A DNA stretch of 13,567 nucleotides from Thermopetrobacter sp964430935 (GCA_964430935.1 CAYSHK010000044.1:1-13567); one strand, 5' to 3'; counted from the first letter of the stretch, positions 1-5,605 are shown. Notes: generated by a model from the letters alone, not told the origin. Made by a program: numbers and translations.

Positions 1-452
1 CCTGGCCCCAGTCCGGCCGCGAGGACGCCTCGCCCTACTCCCGCCTGCATTTCCTCATGCGCGGCCAGTTGCCGCCCAGCCATTTCAACCGCCTGGAGTT
101 CGAGGCCGTGGAGGACGATGCCGGAGATCCCCTGAGAGCCGAATGCACCTACCGGATCGCCAGCACGACCCTGCCCGCCAGGTGGTGGGCCCTGACGCTC
201 TATCCGGAGGAGGAAATCCGTCGTGGCCGTTTCGGAAACGTCCGTGAGATTTCCTCGCGTACGGCCATTCTCGCCCGCGACGGTTCGGCCACGTTCTCCA
301 TCTCCCGCCGCCCCCGCCCCGGCAACTGGCTTCAGGCGCCGCCGAAGGGGCGCTTCACCCTCGTTTTCCGGCTTTTCGGCCCCACGCCCCTCACCCGAGA
401 GAAACTGCTGTCCCGTCCGCCGGCCCGCATCATCCGGGAGGCGTGCCGATGA
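1..452 (+). CDS. DUF1214 domain protein, 3' part (5' end outside window)
   Basis: The reading frame is open from base 3 through the left edge, and the text before the first ATG at 57 (SGREDASPYSRLHFLMRGQL) already reads like family sequence, so the true start lies upstream. The visible 149 codons match the DUF1214 fold: a TYRI segment, then the WWALTLYP core, then the NWLQAPPKGRFTLVFRLFGP tail, in which the tryptophan-proline motif and the RLFGP ending are typical. Function is unknown; DUF1214 proteins are often found with DUF1254 partners and are expected at the cell envelope. The stop TGA (450-452) overlaps the ATG of the next gene (ATGA), so the two are translationally coupled. The family call is from memory of motifs. 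Confidence 0.85.
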   Translation, partial: WPQSGREDASPYSRLHFLMRGQLPPSHFNRLEFEAVEDDAGDPLRAECTYRIASTTLPARWWALTLYPEEEIRRGRFGNVREISSRTAILARDGSATFSISRRPRPGNWLQAPPKGRFTLVFRLFGPTPLTREKLLSRPPARIIREACR

Positions 453-1030
453 TGTCGCGTCTCTTCTGGCCGGGCATCGCCCTTCTCGTGGCGGTGATCG
501 CGCACATCGCCTACGTGCTCTACATGCCGCGTCTGGACATGCGCGAGCGTCTGGACGCCCTCGCAAGACTGTCCCAGCCCGCCGGCGGATTCCACATTCT
601 CCAGGGGAGGCAGACGGCCCTTCTCGCCCATGCCCCGCTGCGCCACATGTTGCACGGCGTATGCGTGATCGAACCGGCAAGGGGCCAGGTGGAGATGATC
701 GCGCGCCTTCCCGCTGGCTACTGGTCCCTGACCGTCTATTCCGATTCCGGGGATGTCATCTACACCCTCAACGACAGGCATGTCGATGCCGACCGCCTGA
801 CTGTCATCTTCCGCATGAGAAAGGAGACGCCTTCCGGCCTTCCGGAAGTGCCGCGTCTGCGCGAAGGCAAGCTTGTGGTGCCCCTGGCCTCGAAGCGCGC
901 GCTCGCCGTTCTGCGCACCTACGTGGATGTGCCCGGTTTGCGGAAACGCATTTTCAGGACCTTCTCGAGCTCGACCTGCCGCGCCCTTCCCTCTCCGGTC
1001 CCGGCCGCAGGGACGGCTTCCGGCTCCTGA
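449..1030 (+). CDS. DUF1254-type membrane-anchored protein
   Basis: A 193-residue protein with an N-terminal membrane helix at about residues 5-25 (LFWPGIALLVAVIAHIAYVL), then an extracytoplasmic domain. The YWSLTVYSDSGDVIYTLNDR segment and the later STCRALP ending are characteristic of the short DUF1254-type proteins encoded beside DUF1214 genes in alphaproteobacteria. I chose ATG 449 because it overlaps the preceding stop as ATGA and has GGGAGG at 436-441, seven bases upstream. GTG 443 and ATG 452 are alternatives. No enzymatic motif is visible and function is unknown. The last 77 bases are antisense to the small gene on the other strand (954-1169). Confidence 0.8.
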   Translation: MMSRLFWPGIALLVAVIAHIAYVLYMPRLDMRERLDALARLSQPAGGFHILQGRQTALLAHAPLRHMLHGVCVIEPARGQVEMIARLPAGYWSLTVYSDSGDVIYTLNDRHVDADRLTVIFRMRKETPSGLPEVPRLREGKLVVPLASKRALAVLRTYVDVPGLRKRIFRTFSSSTCRALPSPVPAAGTASGS

Positions 1031-1169
1031 CACCCTCCTGCACGGCGGGTGCATCCAGATATTCGTAGAACACACCGGGAAAAAGGATGATCTCGGCCTC
1101 CCGCCCCCGAAGCGCCCGGCGGACCTGTTTCGTGGCCCGCATGCCGTTCAGCGTGATGATCTCCGCCAT
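954..1169 (-). CDS. Small hypothetical protein, 71 aa, overlapping the upstream gene antisense
   Basis: The start at 1169 is supported by a strong Shine-Dalgarno (GGGAGGA, seven bases before ATG on the minus strand). The protein begins MAEIITLNGMRATKQVRRAL and has a hydrophobic core ILFPGVFYEYLDA at about residues 27-39, then a basic, low-complexity tail (PEREGRGRSSSRRS). The core loosely recalls small alphaproteobacterial proteins with an ILFFTGVRYER-like motif; I remember that pattern but cannot check it. The last 77 bases run antisense through the 3' end of the DUF1254 gene, which itself looks genuine to its end. The tail may therefore be poorly constrained sequence read from an overlap. 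A longer frame upstream to 1370 has no comparable RBS and looks random. Confidence 0.5.
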   Translation of the reverse strand: MAEIITLNGMRATKQVRRALRGREAEIILFPGVFYEYLDAPAVQEGVRSRKPSLRPGPEREGRGRSSSRRS

Positions 1170-1285
1170 GCCTGCATCCTCCCGTGTCGGACGGACCGAC
1201 CGGCAGGGGTGCATGCCGAAATGCCTGCTTGTCCTGACGCAGGCGCATGCGACCCTGCCTTGCATCCTTCCTACCCCGCGTGTGG

Positions 1286-1300
1286 TTAACAGGATGCTAA
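1286..1300 (-). promoter_or_regulatory. CtrA-like binding site
   Basis: On the minus strand this reads TTAG-N7-TTAACCAC, one base from the bipartite CtrA motif TTAA-N7-TTAA, with the TTAACC(A) extension seen in Caulobacter sites. It lies 117 bases upstream of the 71-aa gene. TTAA is rare in DNA this GC-rich, which adds weight, but a single motif match is not proof of binding. Confidence 0.35.
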
Positions 1301-1371
1301 CGGGTGTACCGATGCGAAGCACTGTCGGGCCGCTTCCATCGCCGGAACGGCGCCGTCGCTTTTTTACCACA

Positions 1372-1390
1372 GAAAAAATCGGCGGATTTA
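1372..1390 (-). terminator. Weak terminator candidate after the PG-binding gene
   Basis: Just past the TAG at 1392-1394 the minus strand forms AAATC-CGCC-GATTT and continues in a run of six T residues. The stem is only five base pairs and AT-rich. A larger AT-containing fold with the segment at 1351-1366 is also possible. Position and T-run suit a terminator; stability does not, so confidence is low. Confidence 0.3.
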
Positions 1391-1391
1391 C

Positions 1392-2051
1392 CTAGACGCC
1401 CAGGGCCTTCAGGAACCTGTCGTCGATGCGGCCGGTGGCCGGAAGCCCCCTGTCCTTCTGGAACTGCCGGATGGCCGTTCGCGTTTTCGCGCCCAGTCTT
1501 CCGTCCACCGGGCCCGGACGGTAGCCGAGCCGCGCCAGCCGTTCCTGGATTCTGCGCACCCGTGCCGGTTCCACCTTCTCCGGGGGCAGCGAAGCTGTGA
1601 ACCTGGCCGCGTTGGCCAGTTTCCGCTCATACATCAGCCTGTCCAGCGTCTTCTGGTCCGGCCGGCCGGTGACGGGCAGATCGGCCTGTTTCTGGAACGC
1701 GACGATGGCATCGCGCGTGGCCCGTCCATAGCGGCCGTCCACCGGGCCCTTGTAGTATCCCAGCGCGGCCAGCTCCCGCTGCGTGGCCAGCACCAGCGCC
1801 ACATAGCCCGCATTGCCGCCGCTTTTCCGCATGCCGCTCGGATTCACCGATACGCGGACGAGACGGGCGGGCTTTTCGGATTCCACGAGCGCGACCAGCT
1901 TCCCCAGCCGGTCGGGCCTGACCACCACCGCCTCGCGCCCGTTCTGCCGCAGGGCGCTCTGTATGAAGAAGACATTGTAGCCGATGGCCCCGGTGAACAG
2001 GGCGATCATGGCCGCCGATCCCCAGCGAACCGGACGAAACATGGCACTCAT
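1392..2051 (-). CDS. Membrane-anchored peptidoglycan-binding protein with two PGB_1 repeats
   Basis: The 219-residue protein has a short cytoplasmic N-terminus, one membrane helix at about residues 11-30 (GSAAMIALFTGAIGYNVFFI), a linker, then two peptidoglycan_binding_1 repeats at about 83-140 and 163-219. Each repeat has the signature Q.eLa.LGYy.GPVDGryG..TR.AI..FQ....LP.TG. No catalytic domain follows, so it is probably a periplasmic cell-wall-binding or structural protein. I chose ATG 2051, which has AGGAAG five bases upstream. A GTG at 2081 would add ten residues but has no good RBS. The gene is divergent from the DUF5330 gene, across a 220-bp gap holding a CtrA-like site. Confidence 0.85.
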   Translation of the reverse strand: MSAMFRPVRWGSAAMIALFTGAIGYNVFFIQSALRQNGREAVVVRPDRLGKLVALVESEKPARLVRVSVNPSGMRKSGGNAGYVALVLATQRELAALGYYKGPVDGRYGRATRDAIVAFQKQADLPVTGRPDQKTLDRLMYERKLANAARFTASLPPEKVEPARVRRIQERLARLGYRPGPVDGRLGAKTRTAIRQFQKDRGLPATGRIDDRFLKALGV

Positions 2052-2104
2052 CCCGACTTCCTGCAGGCTGATGGAACTCACCGTTACAGCCTAGTAAGAT
2101 GCGG

Positions 2105-2119
2105 TTAACGGGCCGTGAA
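2105..2119 (-). promoter_or_regulatory. CtrA-like binding site in the divergent promoter region
   Basis: The minus strand reads TTCA-N7-TTAACCGC, one mismatch from TTAA-N7-TTAA. It sits 53 bases upstream of the peptidoglycan-binding gene's start and about 150 bases upstream of the DUF5330 gene. It overlaps a tandem pair AACGGGCCGT / AACGGCCGTT (2107-2116 and 2118-2127, eleven bases apart), which could instead be the operator of another regulator. Confidence 0.35.
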
Positions 2120-2167
2120 CGGCCGTTTCCGCCCCTTTTCGAGCCGTTTCGACCCTCTTGGGAAGGC

Positions 2168-2198
2168 TTGCCGAAGAAACGCACGATTTGAGTAAAAT
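2168..2198 (+). promoter_or_regulatory. Possible sigma-70-type promoter for the DUF5330 gene
   Basis: TTGCCG (2168-2173) and TAAAAT (2193-2198) could be -35 and -10 boxes, though the 19-base spacer is long. They lie 74 bases upstream of the ATG at 2272. Between them and the gene, GTGAG (2211-2215) and CTCAC (2223-2227) form a small inverted repeat. Confidence 0.25.
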
Positions 2199-2271
2199 CG
2201 ATCCGTTTCCGTGAGCCGAATTCTCACTTCCGGCTGGTATCGTCGTCCCCGTTCATGAGGGGGACACGCGA

Positions 2272-2811
2272 ATGAGACTGATCAGAACCGCATTGCTTTT
2301 GGGACTGGCCGCCTGGTTCCTTCCCTCGCCGCCTCCGGGCGGGGAGGCCGAACGACAGGCGGCGGGCGCGGATGGCGCCACGATCGCCCTGGCCGCCGTC
2401 CGCGCGGCCACGGATGCCGCGACCTTCTGCGACCGGCAGCCGGAAGTCTGCGACACCGCGCTGAAGGCCTGGGACGTCCTGCGCGCCAAGCTGGTCTATT
2501 CCGCCGGCCTGGCCTTCGAGGAGTGGCGACGCCGCAACGCCGGCGCTTCGGATGCTTCCCCCCCTGCCGTCTCCACGGAGACGGGAGTTTCCACGGACCG
2601 TCCGGAAGCTGCCGGAGATCCGTCCGCCGTGCCCGCTCCGGAAGAGGGGGATATCGGCCGTCTTCTGCGCGGAGCCGCGGCGGATCCTCTCGTCACGGGC
2701 TCCGTGACCGTCGCGTGGAACCGCAATGCCGGAGACGGCGGCGACGGCTCGGAGAACACCCTCCAGATCCGCGACCTCACCGTTCCCTGGAACGGTCCGA
2801 AAGGCGGCTGA
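2272..2811 (+). CDS. DUF5330 domain protein
   Basis: The 179-residue protein starts at ATG 2272 behind GAGGGGGAC (RBS). The N-terminus MRLIRTALLLGLAAWFLPSP is a hydrophobic segment that could be a signal peptide or membrane anchor. The following part has the DUF5330 pattern: small-residue-rich AAVRAATDAATFCDRQPEVC, with paired cysteines (FC.R.P.vC, about residues 51-60), then a helical stretch to about residue 85. The C-terminal half is Pro/Ala/Glu-rich and looks disordered until a short final segment, RDLTVPWNG. Function is unknown. DUF5330 proteins usually end soon after the cysteine region, so the tail is an extension. A hairpin with a T-rich end follows at 2878. Confidence 0.75.
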   Translation: MRLIRTALLLGLAAWFLPSPPPGGEAERQAAGADGATIALAAVRAATDAATFCDRQPEVCDTALKAWDVLRAKLVYSAGLAFEEWRRRNAGASDASPPAVSTETGVSTDRPEAAGDPSAVPAPEEGDIGRLLRGAAADPLVTGSVTVAWNRNAGDGGDGSENTLQIRDLTVPWNGPKGG

Positions 2812-2854
2812 GGACGGTAAATCCAGGATCCATCGTGCATGGCGGCATGCTCCC

Positions 2855-2876
2855 CCTCCGCATCTTGCCGCGGAGG
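2855..2876 (+). other. Hairpin CCTCCGC/GCGGAGG between the DUF5330 gene and sufE
   Basis: A perfect seven-pair stem with an eight-base loop, immediately before a second hairpin with a T-rich tail. It may be part of a tandem terminator or may shape the sufE leader. No T-run follows it directly. Confidence 0.3.
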
Positions 2877-2877
2877 A

Positions 2878-2916
2878 GCCGGGAGGGTATCTCTCTTCCC
2901 GGCTTTCACCTCTTTC
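2878..2916 (+). terminator. Rho-independent-like terminator after the DUF5330 gene
   Basis: GCCGGGA (2878-2884) pairs with TCCCGGC (2897-2903), a seven-pair stem with a 12-base loop, followed by a T-rich stretch TTTCACCTCTTT. If it works, sufE (start 2931) needs either a promoter inside this short gap or read-through from upstream. Confidence 0.4.
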
Positions 2917-2930
2917 ACGGGATCAGGATC

Positions 2931-3356
2931 ATGGCGCTTCGCTCATTCGAGGACATTGCCGCGGACTTCGAGTTTCTCGAGGACTGGGAGGACCGCTACC
3001 GCTACATCATCGAGCTCGGCAAGGATCTGCCTCCCTTTCCCGAGGAGGCCAGGACCGAGGAGAACAAGGTGCACGGCTGCGTCTCCCAGGTCTGGATCCT
3101 TCCCGAAGGGGGCACCGACGGGAAGGGCGAGCCCGTACTGCACATGAAGGCGGACAGCGACGCGCTCATCGTCCGCGGCCTCGTGGCCATCCTTCTTTCC
3201 ATGATCTCCGGCAGGCCCGCCCGCGAGATCGTGGACATGGACATCAAGGGAAATCTCGAGAAGCTGGGACTCCAGGAGCACCTTACGCCGCAGCGGGCCA
3301 ACGGTCTCGCCGCCATGATCGAGCGCATCAAGTCGGAGGCCCGCAAGCTTCTCTGA
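2931..3356 (+). CDS. sufE: Cysteine desulfuration protein SufE
   Basis: The 141-residue protein matches SufE across its length: N-terminal FEDIAADFEFLEDWEDRYRY, then KVHGCVSQVWI, which holds the catalytic persulfide-accepting cysteine C50, then the ALIVRGLVAILLSMISGRPA helix and the conserved LEKLGLQEHLTPQRANGL. SufE takes sulfur from the SufS cysteine desulfurase and raises its activity, feeding SUF Fe-S cluster assembly in the cytoplasm. ATG 2931 is the only start that begins at the family's usual N-terminus, although its RBS (AGGA, very close) is weak. No suf genes are adjacent, which is common for alphaproteobacterial sufE. The longer open frame back to 2523 is a shadow of the DUF5330 gene. 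Confidence 0.93.
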   Translation: MALRSFEDIAADFEFLEDWEDRYRYIIELGKDLPPFPEEARTEENKVHGCVSQVWILPEGGTDGKGEPVLHMKADSDALIVRGLVAILLSMISGRPAREIVDMDIKGNLEKLGLQEHLTPQRANGLAAMIERIKSEARKLL

Positions 3357-3394
3357 CCACCCGGGGGATATCTTTCCATTCCCGGATGGACACG

Positions 3395-3421
3395 CCGCCA
3401 CGTCCGGGCCGGACGTGGCGG
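3395..3421. terminator. Strong hairpin in the convergent sufE/DUF6456 junction
   Basis: CCGCCACGTCC and GGACGTGGCGG form an 11-pair perfect stem around GGGCC. It lies between two convergent stops (3356 and 3460) and probably ends or stabilises transcripts from both sides. No T-run follows on either strand, so it may act as a 3'-end stabiliser rather than as a classic intrinsic terminator. Confidence 0.45.
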
Positions 3422-3434
3422 AGGCGTTGTGGAA

Positions 3435-3451
3435 TCCGGATCCCATCCGGA
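3435..3451 (-). terminator. Hairpin just after the DUF6456 stop
   Basis: TCCGGAT-CCC-ATCCGGA forms a perfect seven-pair stem nine bases past the stop of the minus-strand gene. A smaller stem, CCAT/ATGG, lies at 3376-3389. Together with 3395-3421 the 103-bp junction is nearly all foldable sequence. Confidence 0.35.
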
Positions 3452-3459
3452 CGGAAAGC

Positions 3460-4305
3460 CTAGCCTTCCGTCTTCTCGAGTTCCTCCGGCAGTGCGCGGT
3501 CGGGGCTGTATCCCGGCAGTCCCCAGAAGAGCGTCCGCGAGGCGTTCCGCCTTTCCCGCTTCGTGAGGCCGTAGTGGTCCGCAAGTCTGGCGAGCGCCAT
3601 GCGCAGCACCAGGCGGGCCGACCGCCGGGGCCATCCCAGGCGGCGTTCCGCCGCCTCCAGTCCGCGGGACAGGCAGCAGACCTCGAGCAGGATCTCGTCC
3701 AGCCCCGGCCCCACATGGGCCAGTGCCGCATGGACCCGCTCGCGCGCCGCGAGCGCCCGTTCCGGCAGGTTCATTCCGTCCCCGCCCGCACCTTTCCGTC
3801 TTCCTGAGGAAAGCGTCCTCGCGGGATCCCACGAGGACGTCACCTTCGCCCCCAGCATGCCCGCCTCGTAATCGCGCCTCAGGCGTTCTCCCGCCATGAC
3901 CTCCTCCTGGGAAAGGTATGGCCTTCCGTCACGATCCCTCCGTCTGGCCAGCCAGTCCAGCGGACTTTCATCCGCCTTCTTGACACGACGGGAAATGCCG
4001 TCCGGATCCACCACCTTGCGCTCCCGCGCCGTTCCGCGCCCGGTGCGGTGCGCGGCTCCGCCATCCAGCCAGATCCGTCCCGCCTCGGTCGGCTTCCAGC
4101 CCCCGTTCCCGTCGGCCTCCAGCCATCCTCTGGAGATCATTGCCCGGACGACCTCCCCGCTCACGGACACGGGCGTCCGCCGCGCCGCGTCCTCCGGCGG
4201 CATCAGCGCCCAGCCGACGGACCGGAGCACCAGCCGCCCCCTCCCCCGCACCAGCCGCCCGAGAATGACCTTGGCCTCTCTGCGCAGTTCTTTCGCACTC
4301 AGCAT
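3460..4305 (-). CDS. DUF6456 domain protein (likely DNA-associated)
   Basis: 281 residues, with ATG 4305 behind GGGAGA. The N-terminal part (about 1-82) looks like a winged helix, with RRTPVSVSGEVVRAMISRGWLE followed by WKPTEAGRIWL. The C-terminal part (about 112-250) is DUF6456: ADESPLDWLARRRDRDGRPY, LSQEEVMAGERLRRDYE, then RERVHAALAHVGPGLDEILLEVCC and GWPRRSARLVLRMALARLADHYG. Pfam gives no biochemical role. The resemblance to small phage-type DNA-packaging or HTH folds is only a guess. It starts 17 bases after the stop of the DnaA-domain-IV gene, so the two are almost certainly co-transcribed. I recall the same pairing in other alphaproteobacteria but could not check it. Confidence 0.85.
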   Translation of the reverse strand: MLSAKELRREAKVILGRLVRGRGRLVLRSVGWALMPPEDAARRTPVSVSGEVVRAMISRGWLEADGNGGWKPTEAGRIWLDGGAAHRTGRGTARERKVVDPDGISRRVKKADESPLDWLARRRDRDGRPYLSQEEVMAGERLRRDYEAGMLGAKVTSSWDPARTLSSGRRKGAGGDGMNLPERALAARERVHAALAHVGPGLDEILLEVCCLSRGLEAAERRLGWPRRSARLVLRMALARLADHYGLTKRERRNASRTLFWGLPGYSPDRALPEELEKTEG

Positions 4306-4322
4306 GCTTCACGTCTCCCTGT

Positions 4323-4769
4323 CTATATCATCGGATCCATGTCCATCAGCCCCTCCAGTTCGTGTTTTGTTCTTACTCTGACCGCCTTGTCCAAAGCCCC
4401 GGTGGCGACTTCCAGTGCATGAAGAAAGGCATCGAAAGCGGCCTTGTCCCTGCGGTCCTCGATTCGCCGGCAGGCATGGGTCACCGTCGTGCGGTCCTTG
4501 CGGAAGAGACAGCCGATGACGCTGGGCGGAAGCGAAAACACGACGTGAAGCAGATACATGCAGATATGTCTTGCCAGCACTTCCCGGGCCTGTCCGCGGC
4601 CCGGACGCATCATGGCCCGCATCGGCACGTCGAGACACATGCTCACGCATCGCATGACAAGATCGCGTCTGGCGCGGGCCAGGCGCAATGCGTCGTTTCT
4701 GTCCGGCCGTTTCCTGTCGGCCCTTGCTCCCGCCCTCGCCGGCGGCAGGAAAGAAAATGTCCGTGGCAT
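4323..4769 (-). CDS. Small protein with DnaA domain IV-type HTH (no ATPase domain)
   Basis: 148 residues. ATG 4769 has an excellent RBS (GGGAGGA five bases upstream); earlier in-frame starts lie in the AT-rich promoter. Residues about 67-120 match the DnaA C-terminal DNA-binding domain: RHICMYLLH.VFSLPPSVIG, then the signature DRTTVTHACRRIED (92-105), matching DHTTVLHACRKIE in E. coli DnaA. There is no Walker A/B or AAA+ region, so it cannot be a replication initiator. A DnaA-box-binding regulator or competitor is the likely role (inference). The residue equivalent to E. coli H434 is arginine (R93), and the recognition loop is one residue shorter. The N-terminal 60 residues are basic and unassigned. 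First gene of an operon with DUF6456. Confidence 0.85.
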   Translation of the reverse strand: MPRTFSFLPPARAGARADRKRPDRNDALRLARARRDLVMRCVSMCLDVPMRAMMRPGRGQAREVLARHICMYLLHVVFSLPPSVIGCLFRKDRTTVTHACRRIEDRRDKAAFDAFLHALEVATGALDKAVRVRTKHELEGLMDMDPMI

Positions 4770-4821
4770 GCCTTCCTCCCGAATAGCAGCTACCCAACAA
4801 GCGGATGCAATCATAGCGTCT

Positions 4822-4827
4822 ATTGTA
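4822..4827 (-). promoter_or_regulatory. Probable -10 box (TACAAT) of the DnaA-domain-IV operon
   Basis: The minus strand reads TACAAT, five of six matches to TATAAT, 52 bases before the start codon in a locally AT-rich stretch. At the usual 17-base spacing the -35 position (CAACTA) is poor, so the promoter may depend on an activator. The DnaA box falls in the spacer. Confidence 0.4.
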
Positions 4828-4831
4828 GAGG

Positions 4832-4840
4832 TGTGGATAA
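4832..4840 (-). promoter_or_regulatory. Perfect consensus DnaA box TTATCCACA
   Basis: The minus strand reads exactly TTATCCACA, the strongest DnaA-binding nonamer. It is 62 bases upstream of the gene for a DnaA-domain-IV protein and immediately upstream of the TACAAT box. Only one box is seen, with no cluster and no AT-rich unwinding array, so this is better explained as a regulatory site than as an origin. Confidence 0.6.
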
Positions 4841-4920
4841 TTTTTAGTTGTATAAGTATAAAGAGCTGTAATGTCGGGAGAAATTCGGCCGATTCGAGTG
4901 GATTCGGTATTCCGTGACGC

Positions 4921-5448
4921 TCAGCCGGCGCCGATCGCAACCGCATCGCCGGGGGCTCCGGCCACCCCTTTCAGCCGGCTTGCCGCAACGCACATGTCCA
5001 GCCCCAGAAGCATGTCCGGCCGTCCCTCTCCACCGGAGAGCGGAAGCCGCATCCAGAACTGCACGAGATGCTCCCTGCCGTTGCTGGGCGCCTTCAGCAT
5101 TCCGGCTGCCGGTTGCATTTCCTCGGCGATGAGGGAATAGTTGCGCCGCCAGTATTCGTGATTGTCACCCCAGCGTTCGGCGTCGGCGAGCGTGCAGCCC
5201 GTCATCTCGCCGCCATACATTTCCCACAACGCCGTTCCCGCAAGCCGGAAACGGACGATCTCCGGGCGGCGCAGAACTTCCAGAATGGAGACATACGGCA
5301 GCAGGGAGGGAAAGTCCGCGGGAGAAATGTCATCCCGTGCGGGCATGGAGCCGCTACCTCGGCAGGACAGCCAATAGTCGAACAACTGCCGTTGCTCAGG
5401 TAGAAACAGTTGCGCCCTGAAGGCGCGCTCAGCCCCGTGCCCCATCAT
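4921..5448 (-). CDS. PAS_5-type single-domain protein
   Basis: 175 residues made almost entirely of one PAS_5-like (PF07310) domain: LFDYWLSCRGSGSMPARDDISPADFPSLLPYVSI (residues 22-55), then RFRLAGTALWEMYGGEMTGC, which are hallmark segments of the alphaproteobacterial family. No output domain (kinase, GGDEF, HTH) is present, so it is either a stand-alone sensor or a partner of another protein. The ligand is unknown. The start is one of two adjacent ATGs (5448 or 5445), with CAGGA eight bases upstream of the first. The last 20 residues are Gly/Ala-rich. It is separated from mucR by a terminator and has its own short upstream region with an inverted repeat. Confidence 0.8.
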   Translation of the reverse strand: MMGHGAERAFRAQLFLPEQRQLFDYWLSCRGSGSMPARDDISPADFPSLLPYVSILEVLRRPEIVRFRLAGTALWEMYGGEMTGCTLADAERWGDNHEYWRRNYSLIAEEMQPAAGMLKAPSNGREHLVQFWMRLPLSGGEGRPDMLLGLDMCVAASRLKGVAGAPGDAVAIGAG

Positions 5449-5476
5449 GCTCGCATCCTGCCCCCGAAAAGCGAAT

Positions 5477-5491
5477 CACACGCAAGGTGTG
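5477..5491. promoter_or_regulatory. Inverted repeat CACAC-GCAAG-GTGTG upstream of the PAS gene
   Basis: Perfect five-base arms around a five-base centre, 29 bases before the PAS gene start. ATC/GAT flanks extend it with a one-base slip. The arrangement suits a dimeric repressor. On the minus strand a TATGAT (-10-like) lies just upstream of it. The cognate regulator is unknown. Confidence 0.3.
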
Positions 5492-5534
5492 CGATCATAT
5501 TGAATCATGTGGGGAGCATAAGGCAAGCCCCGCC

Positions 5535-5577
5535 GCAAAAGATGAAAGGGCCGCCCGACAGGATGCGGGCGACCCTT
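5535..5577 (-). terminator. Rho-independent terminator of mucR
   Basis: On the minus strand AAGGGTCGCCCG pairs with CGGGCGGCCCTT (12 pairs, one G-T) around an eight-base loop (5546-5577), followed by TCATCTTTT. It starts 29 bases past the mucR stop. This is the clearest intrinsic terminator in the window and separates mucR from the PAS gene. Confidence 0.8.
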
Positions 5578-5605
5578 CCTTGTGAAATTCCCGTGGACCG
5601 GATGA

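Noticed and set aside
2253..2489. 78-codon minus-strand frame inside the DUF5330 gene
   Set aside because: It is fully antisense to a better-supported gene, with no RBS evidence or family motif.
4770..4920. Possible replication origin around the DnaA box
   Set aside because: There is only one DnaA box and no DnaA-trio or clustered boxes. A promoter site explains it better.
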